This document shows, piece by piece, positions 59,901 to 64,000 of a DNA stretch of 64,000 bases (its first letter is position 1; every line of letters begins with the position of its first letter). A model generated the notes under the pieces. That model did not search any database. It was given only the letters and a program-made list of their open reading frames with translations, and had not been told where the DNA came from. The stretch is from assembly GCA_029782215.1 (NCBI GenBank), contig JAKOVD010000098.1, positions 124,001-188,000 of the forward strand, given 5' to 3'. The stretch comes from Chloroflexota bacterium (GTDB taxonomy: Bacteria > Chloroflexota > Anaerolineae > J102). A program made the translations under genes and the position numbers.

Positions 59901-61450
59901 GGGAGCCTCGCATCGAGCGTGAGAGCGCCGGGCTTGCCCGGCGTAGGCTGTTTCAGACTGGCGCCCACCTGGCCGGCGATGGCGCTGGCGATGCGCAGGC
60001 CCCCCAGGGCCACGGCCGCCGTGGACTGTCCGGGGAAAATGCTGTCGCCGACCATCCACAGGCCGGGGCCAAGCTGCGGGGGCCAGGCCCGGAAGAGCGA
60101 TGTCTGGGGGAAGCCGCCCACCCAGCCCCACCTGCGCCGGGTGAAGCGCTGGAAGGTGCGCGGCGAGCCGGGCAGGATGAGGTGAGCCGCTTCCCGCAGG
60201 CCGGGCAGCACGCGTTCGGCGGCATCGAGGAGGCGGTCGGTGTAGGCCTGGCGGCGTGCTGCGTAGGCATCCGAATCATGTCCACCCAGATCCCACCAGC
60301 GATCCAGGGAGGTGTGCGTGCTGATCGTGAGGGCGCGCTGACCGGCCGGGGCGCGGGAGCTATCCCAGTCGGGACTGAGCGACAGGAAGGCGGTGTTGCC
60401 CTCGCCCATCGGCTCCGCCAGAATGACCTGGTGGTGCAGCGGCAGGTCCTCCGGCACGGCCGCGGCATCGAAGCCGGCATAGACCATGAAAGCCCCCCAG
60501 CCATCACGCGGCCGCAGTGGCAGCCGGCGCAGGGAACGGGGAGCCTGGTCGCCCATGAGGGCGGCGATATTCCAGGGCGGCAGGTTGGCGATGACGAGGT
60601 CGGCGGGGAAGTTTCCGCCGCGCCTGGTCCTGACCGCCACGGGCCGGCCCATTACGGTGACGATAGCGGTCGCTTCCTGGCGAAAGAGCACGCGGCCGCC
60701 GTTGGCGACCACGGCGGCGGCTAGGGTGGAGGCGATGGCGCCCATGCCGCCCTCCAGGTGGACGACGCCGCGGCGGGGCAGGTCGAGGGCAGAGGCGCCG
60801 TAGAGGGCGTTGGCGCGTTCGCTCGTCGCCTGCGCGGCGATGAGCAACTGGCCGTCTACGAACTGTCTGAGGTTGGCCGGGGCATGGCGGAGGTGCGCTG
60901 CCACCGGACGCAGGGCGTCTGCTGCCAGCCGCGGATAGGCGCGGCTGAGGTCGCCGGCCAGCCACTGTGCGCCCGTCTTGACGAGGCGGGCCGCCTGAAC
61001 GGGGGTCTGCGGCGGCCAACTGGGCAGGCGCAGGGCCAGGTCCCACAGGGCGTCCGCCGTGTCCTCTTGCCAACGCCAGAACGTCTCGCAGGCCTTGCCG
61101 AAGGCGCGGCGATGCTCATCATGGCGGCGGTCGCCGGTCCAACGGGTAACGGTGGCGCCGTCAGGCAGATGGACGGCCATGGCAGGGTCCGTCGCATGGG
61201 CCGGCCAGCCTGCGACCCCGGCGGCCCTCGCCACCAGGTCCATGGGCCCGCCGGGATAGAAGCCCCCGGCCAGGGTGGCGCCCGCCTCGAAACGGTAGCC
61301 CTGGTGGTAGAAGGTCCCGGCACAGCCGCCGGCGTAGACGTGGGCTTCCAGGACCGTGACATCCAGCCCGGCGCGGGCCAGGACAGCCGCGGCTGTGAGA
61401 CCGCCCACCCCGGCGCCGATGACGACCACGCGGCAGGGCTCTGGCCTCAC
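59897..61450 (-). CDS. Phytoene-desaturase-like FAD-dependent oxidoreductase (CrtI/CrtD type)
   Basis: A 517-aa flavoenzyme. The GTG at 61450 overlaps the SRPBCC stop and has GGAG 8 nt upstream; the FAD motif [21 protein letters not shown] follows directly. [21 protein letters not shown] and [17 protein letters not shown] belong to the CrtI-type core, with [19 protein letters not shown] and [22 protein letters not shown] at the C-terminus. Related proteins desaturate or isomerise carotenoids, but this branch also includes uncharacterised relatives. Its place next to photolyase supports a photoprotection role. Confidence 0.8.
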   Translation of the reverse strand: MRPEPCRVVVIGAGVGGLTAAAVLARAGLDVTVLEAHVYAGGCAGTFYHQGYRFEAGATLAGGFYPGGPMDLVARAAGVAGWPAHATDPAMAVHLPDGATVTRWTGDRRHDEHRRAFGKACETFWRWQEDTADALWDLALRLPSWPPQTPVQAARLVKTGAQWLAGDLSRAYPRLAADALRPVAAHLRHAPANLRQFVDGQLLIAAQATSERANALYGASALDLPRRGVVHLEGGMGAIASTLAAAVVANGGRVLFRQEATAIVTVMGRPVAVRTRRGGNFPADLVIANLPPWNIAALMGDQAPRSLRRLPLRPRDGWGAFMVYAGFDAAAVPEDLPLHHQVILAEPMGEGNTAFLSLSPDWDSSRAPAGQRALTISTHTSLDRWWDLGGHDSDAYAARRQAYTDRLLDAAERVLPGLREAAHLILPGSPRTFQRFTRRRWGWVGGFPQTSLFRAWPPQLGPGLWMVGDSIFPGQSTAAVALGGLRIASAIAGQVGASLKQPTPGKPGALTLDARLP

Positions 61451-61896
61451 GCTGCTTTCTCCAAGAGGCGGCGGGTCTTCCAGCCGCGGAAGGCAAACAG
61501 GATGGGCAGGTTCAGCCACATCCCGATCCCCACGATCCGGGAAAGCAGATCGTTCTTGAAGGCGACGGTGACGGTGTCATAAACGTCCGTCACCCGCTCA
61601 TTGACGGCGACGAAGCCGTGGCGGTGGTCCCACGTCTGGAAGGGGCCTTCGAGCTGGCGGTCCGTGAAGCCGACCGGGCTGACGTCCTCGATGCGGGCCA
61701 GCCAGCGGATGGGCAGAGGACCAAGCCAGAGGGTGAAGGCCATTTCGTCGCCTTCGCCCAGCTCGGCGGGGGCGCGTTGAACCTGGGCGTAGACAGGGGG
61801 CGGCGTGATGGCGCCCATGCTTGCCGAACGGCGGTGGAAAGCGCCTACCTCGGCAAGGGAGGCGCGGACACGAAAGCGATGGCGAAAGGTTCTCAT
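61447..61896 (-). CDS. SRPBCC (START-like) ligand-binding protein
   Basis: A 149-aa protein starting at MRTFRHRF (61896). [19 protein letters not shown] is the usual N-terminal strand-helix, [21 protein letters not shown] and [23 protein letters not shown] form the central strands, and [12 protein letters not shown] the last strand pair. The C-terminal [27 protein letters not shown] is a hydrophobic helix. Such proteins sit next to phr and CarH/LitR genes in other bacteria and bind hydrophobic ligands, though the ligand is unknown. Confidence 0.8.
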   Translation of the reverse strand: MRTFRHRFRVRASLAEVGAFHRRSASMGAITPPPVYAQVQRAPAELGEGDEMAFTLWLGPLPIRWLARIEDVSPVGFTDRQLEGPFQTWDHRHGFVAVNERVTDVYDTVTVAFKNDLLSRIVGIGMWLNLPILFAFRGWKTRRLLEKAA

Positions 61897-61968
61897 GGCG
61901 AAGCACCCTGGAAACAGAGAACGCACCCTGCGGTGCGTCCTGATGGTCGGGAAAGGCTGTGATGGTGA

Positions 61969-62898
61969 CTACTTGATGACGTCGCGCAGAGCGTAGAAAA
62001 GCTCGGCATATCTGAACTTGAACCCTGCTTCCAGCAGGCGCTTGGGCACGGCCCGTTGGCCATCCAGCACCAACGTGGCGATCTCACCCAAGCCAAGGCT
62101 GAGGGCAAAGCCGGGCGTGGGCATGAAGGAGGGGCGGCCCATGACTCGCCCGATGATCTTGGCAAAGTCCTTGTTGGTGACCGGGTTGGGCGCGGTCAGA
62201 TTATAGGCGCCCTGGGTAGCCTCGTTCTCGATAAGGAAGCGGATGGCAGCCACCTCGTCGTAGAGATGGATCCAGGGCCACCACTGCTCGCCGCCGCCGA
62301 TGGGGCCGCCGACGAAGAAACGGAACGGCATGACCGTGATCGGTAGCGGGCCGCCGTCCATGGTCAGGACCAGGCCGGTGCGGACGATGGCGCGGCGCAC
62401 GCCGAGCTCTTCGACGGGCTTGGTCGCGTCTTCCCAGGCCACGCAGGTGGCGCCCAGGAAATCGCTGCCGGGCTTGGCGTCTTCGGTCAGGATCTCGTCG
62501 TCGTGACGTTGGCCGTAGTAACCGACGGCCGAAGCCTGGATGACGACTTTGGGCTTGGTGGCCACCGCTTCCACGGCGTCCACGACTGCCAGGCCGGCGT
62601 AGACCCGGCTCTCGAAGATCCGTTTCTTGCGGGCGTCCGACCAGCGGCTGGGAATGGTGCCGCCGCCCGAAATGGGCTCGCCCGCCAGGTTGACGATGGC
62701 ATCTGCCCCATCGGCAAGATGGCTCCAGCCGTCCGCGGTGCGGGCGTCCCACTTATGGGCACGGGCACCGCTGGGGAGTTCGACAGTCTTCTTGGCGGGA
62801 TCACGGGTCAGAACGATGACTTCGTGGCCATCCCTGGCCAGGCTCCTGACGAGCGAGAGGCCGATCAGACCGGTGCCGCCGGTGACGATGATGCGCAT
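61969..62898 (-). CDS. TIGR01777-type NAD(P)-dependent epimerase (YfcH-like)
   Basis: A 309-aa Rossmann enzyme. It begins IIVTGGTGLIGLSLVRSL, then VLTRDP and ADAIVNLAGEPISGGG (the family NLAG motif), ASAVGYYG (catalytic Tyr region), and IRFLIENEATQGAYNLTAPNPVTNKDFA. The C-terminal DUF1731-like helix set follows. The biochemical role of this family is not established; it commonly lies in light-responsive clusters with photolyase. AAGGAG precedes the ATG at 62898. Confidence 0.9.
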   Translation of the reverse strand: MRIIVTGGTGLIGLSLVRSLARDGHEVIVLTRDPAKKTVELPSGARAHKWDARTADGWSHLADGADAIVNLAGEPISGGGTIPSRWSDARKKRIFESRVYAGLAVVDAVEAVATKPKVVIQASAVGYYGQRHDDEILTEDAKPGSDFLGATCVAWEDATKPVEELGVRRAIVRTGLVLTMDGGPLPITVMPFRFFVGGPIGGGEQWWPWIHLYDEVAAIRFLIENEATQGAYNLTAPNPVTNKDFAKIIGRVMGRPSFMPTPGFALSLGLGEIATLVLDGQRAVPKRLLEAGFKFRYAELFYALRDVIK

Positions 62899-62954
62899 TT
62901 GGATCTCCTTTTCAGTCTGTCTGGCGATTCTTCAATGTCTTCTGTGCGCAGGAG

Positions 62955-64000
62955 TTACTGGCCGCGTCCGTTGTCGCCGCCAGTGACTGTGCGCAGCCAG
63001 GCAAGCACCGGCTCGCCTCGGCCATCCATGATTTCCGAGGCGGCCTGGTGGTAGGCCTGCATGTAACCGATAAGCGCATGGCGCGGAATCTGGCGCTCGT
63101 GGAGCAGTCCCTCAATCCAGGCCATGTCGGCGCTGAGGAAGTCCATGCTGCCGAGGCGGAGGGCAGCGTAGATGTTCTGGGCGAGATGGGTATTGGCAAT
63201 GCTGAAGTACAGAGGATGGAGGGTCGCTGCCAGGTCGGGCATCAAGTCCCAGACACGAGCGCCGATCATGGCCCGTCTGTCCAGGTAATGCGCCATCGCC
63301 TCGGCATAGCCATCGGGCAGCGCCGGAGGTTGGGCGAGGGGCGGTGGGCTGGAGGTGAGACGCTCGACGGCGACGGCAATCTGGTCAATGCTGTCGCCCA
63401 GGTAGTAGCCCGTGATGCGCTTGGTCAACTCAGGCACCAGGGTGAAGATGAGACCACCGTAGCCCACCGGGATGCGAAGCGGGTAAGCGGCCTCGGCCAG
63501 GTCGGCAAGCGTAGCGGCCGTGTGCAGTTGCTGGGCGCTGAAGATGATCAGGTTGGGCCGTGCCTGGATCACCGTGCTTTCGAAGCGGGTCAAGGGCACG
63601 TTGGCGCCGAGGAAGATGGTGCGCCAGCCCTGGCGCCGCAGCAGGAAGTTGATGAGCAGGGGGCTGAACGTATGTGACTCATCAGGTGGGCAAGCGATCA
63701 AGATGCGGCCGGGACGGGTGGGGCTGGTGGAGGCGATGAGCGCCTCGAGACGCCGCATGCAAAGCTCTGACGCAAAGTGCTCCTGTTGCGAGCTGGCAGT
63801 GCCGGCGTGCCACTGCTCGCCGATCTGGACCAGACCGCGGCGCATGACCTCGAGGACGACCGTTTCGGCCGGGTACATGGCGAAGGACTGGGCGAGCACC
63901 TGGTCTGCCTGCACCTCATCGAAGACCAGGCAGGCGTTGACCCACGCATTCTTGAACTCGACCAACGCCGGTCCCACAAGGGCAGGCGAGGCTGCGACGG
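62955..64000 (-). CDS. CarH/LitR-like B12-binding photoreceptor protein (5' end outside window)
   Basis: The reading frame is open to the window edge; the ORF track's GTG at 63977 is unlikely to be the start. The visible part has the CarH helical bundle with GEQWHAGTASSQQEHFAS, the W-x9-EH motif that shields the adenosylcobalamin upper ligand in CarH. The B12 domain then has PPDESHTFSPLL (ExH, the lower-ligand His), LGANVPLTRFE and VGYGGLIFTLVP. A C-terminal helical domain of about 110 residues follows. CarH/LitR normally carries a MerR-type HTH at the N-terminus, which would lie beyond 64000. It probably controls the light-associated genes downstream. Confidence 0.82.
   Translation of the reverse strand, partial: VAASPALVGPALVEFKNAWVNACLVFDEVQADQVLAQSFAMYPAETVVLEVMRRGLVQIGEQWHAGTASSQQEHFASELCMRRLEALIASTSPTRPGRILIACPPDESHTFSPLLINFLLRRQGWRTIFLGANVPLTRFESTVIQARPNLIIFSAQQLHTAATLADLAEAAYPLRIPVGYGGLIFTLVPELTKRITGYYLGDSIDQIAVAVERLTSSPPPLAQPPALPDGYAEAMAHYLDRRAMIGARVWDLMPDLAATLHPLYFSIANTHLAQNIYAALRLGSMDFLSADMAWIEGLLHERQIPRHALIGYMQAYHQAASEIMDGRGEPVLAWLRTVTGGDNGRGQ

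Noticed and set aside
1-64000. tRNA, rRNA, tRNA-Sec, integrase or transposase genes
   Set aside because: I looked for T-loop GTTCRANYC clusters, rRNA-like stretches and DDE or recombinase motifs and found none I could support. A selC search needs the rest of the genome.

Overview
The window is 64 kb of high-GC, gene-dense bacterial chromosome with about 61 protein genes and no rRNA, tRNA, CRISPR array, transposase or phage gene that I can see. Gene content fits a Chloroflexota bacterium of the Anaerolineae/Caldilineae kind: F420-type LLM oxidoreductase, DUF6062, DUF5661, DNRLRE domains, Thr/Pro linkers and long secreted beta-propellers. That placement is inference from gene families, not from a marker phylogeny.

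Layout. (1) 1-3.4 kb: start of a secreted protein, a membrane-anchored hypothetical, an MFS exporter and a 7-TM protein. (2) 3.7-8.6 kb: radical SAM/B12 protein, a divergent methyltransferase, an MNT-fold nucleotidyltransferase, a MerB-like alkylmercury lyase interrupted by one in-frame TGA, and a secreted domain protein. (3) 8.8-21 kb, minus strand: alpha/beta hydrolase, Tat-exported amidohydrolase, Gfo/Idh oxidoreductase, cystathionine gamma-type PLP enzyme, a group of small soluble proteins (two YdeI-like, DinB, DUF1697), ferritin-like protein, OsmC, LCM-type methyltransferase, TMEM175 channel and LLM oxidoreductase. (4) 21-26.5 kb: secreted PQQ-like propeller, then an AlkZ-like gene, histidine kinase and response regulator in overlapping order. 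(5) 26.7-41.4 kb: PLD lipoprotein with three OB-like repeats, two tandem FAD oxidoreductases, a giant secreted metzincin-type protease, rplS with its own promoter and leader hairpin, a nitrilase-like gene plus threonine aldolase behind a strong promoter, and a 1210-aa secreted propeller protein. (6) 41.5-54.9 kb: envelope, transport and stress genes, Sua5/YrdC, lactate dehydrogenase, AspT-type exchanger, M23 peptidase and a HAD phosphatase. (7) 54.9-64 kb, minus strand: a light/cobalamin region made of a CarH-like B12 protein, TIGR01777 epimerase, SRPBCC protein, CrtI-like desaturase and photolyase, followed by a 10-bp-arm inverted repeat and a cobalt/nickel ECF operon (cbiMN-cbiQ-cbiO) with a Fur-family regulator.

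The most striking observation is the MerB-like gene at 6653-7387. Its in-frame TGA falls where MerB has its second catalytic cysteine (Cys159). A perfect 7-bp hairpin with a GGUC loop begins 12 nt downstream, and its loop starts 19 nt after the TGA. Both position and loop fit a bacterial SECIS. The simplest reading is a selenocysteine-containing organomercurial-lyase homologue that an ordinary ORF caller splits in two. Other notable items are a family of heptanucleotide tandem repeats abutting gene ends, a nitrilase-like protein whose catalytic Cys is Gly, a LexA-like palindrome on a transcription start, and an expanding in-frame GGQP repeat in the Sua5/YrdC gene.
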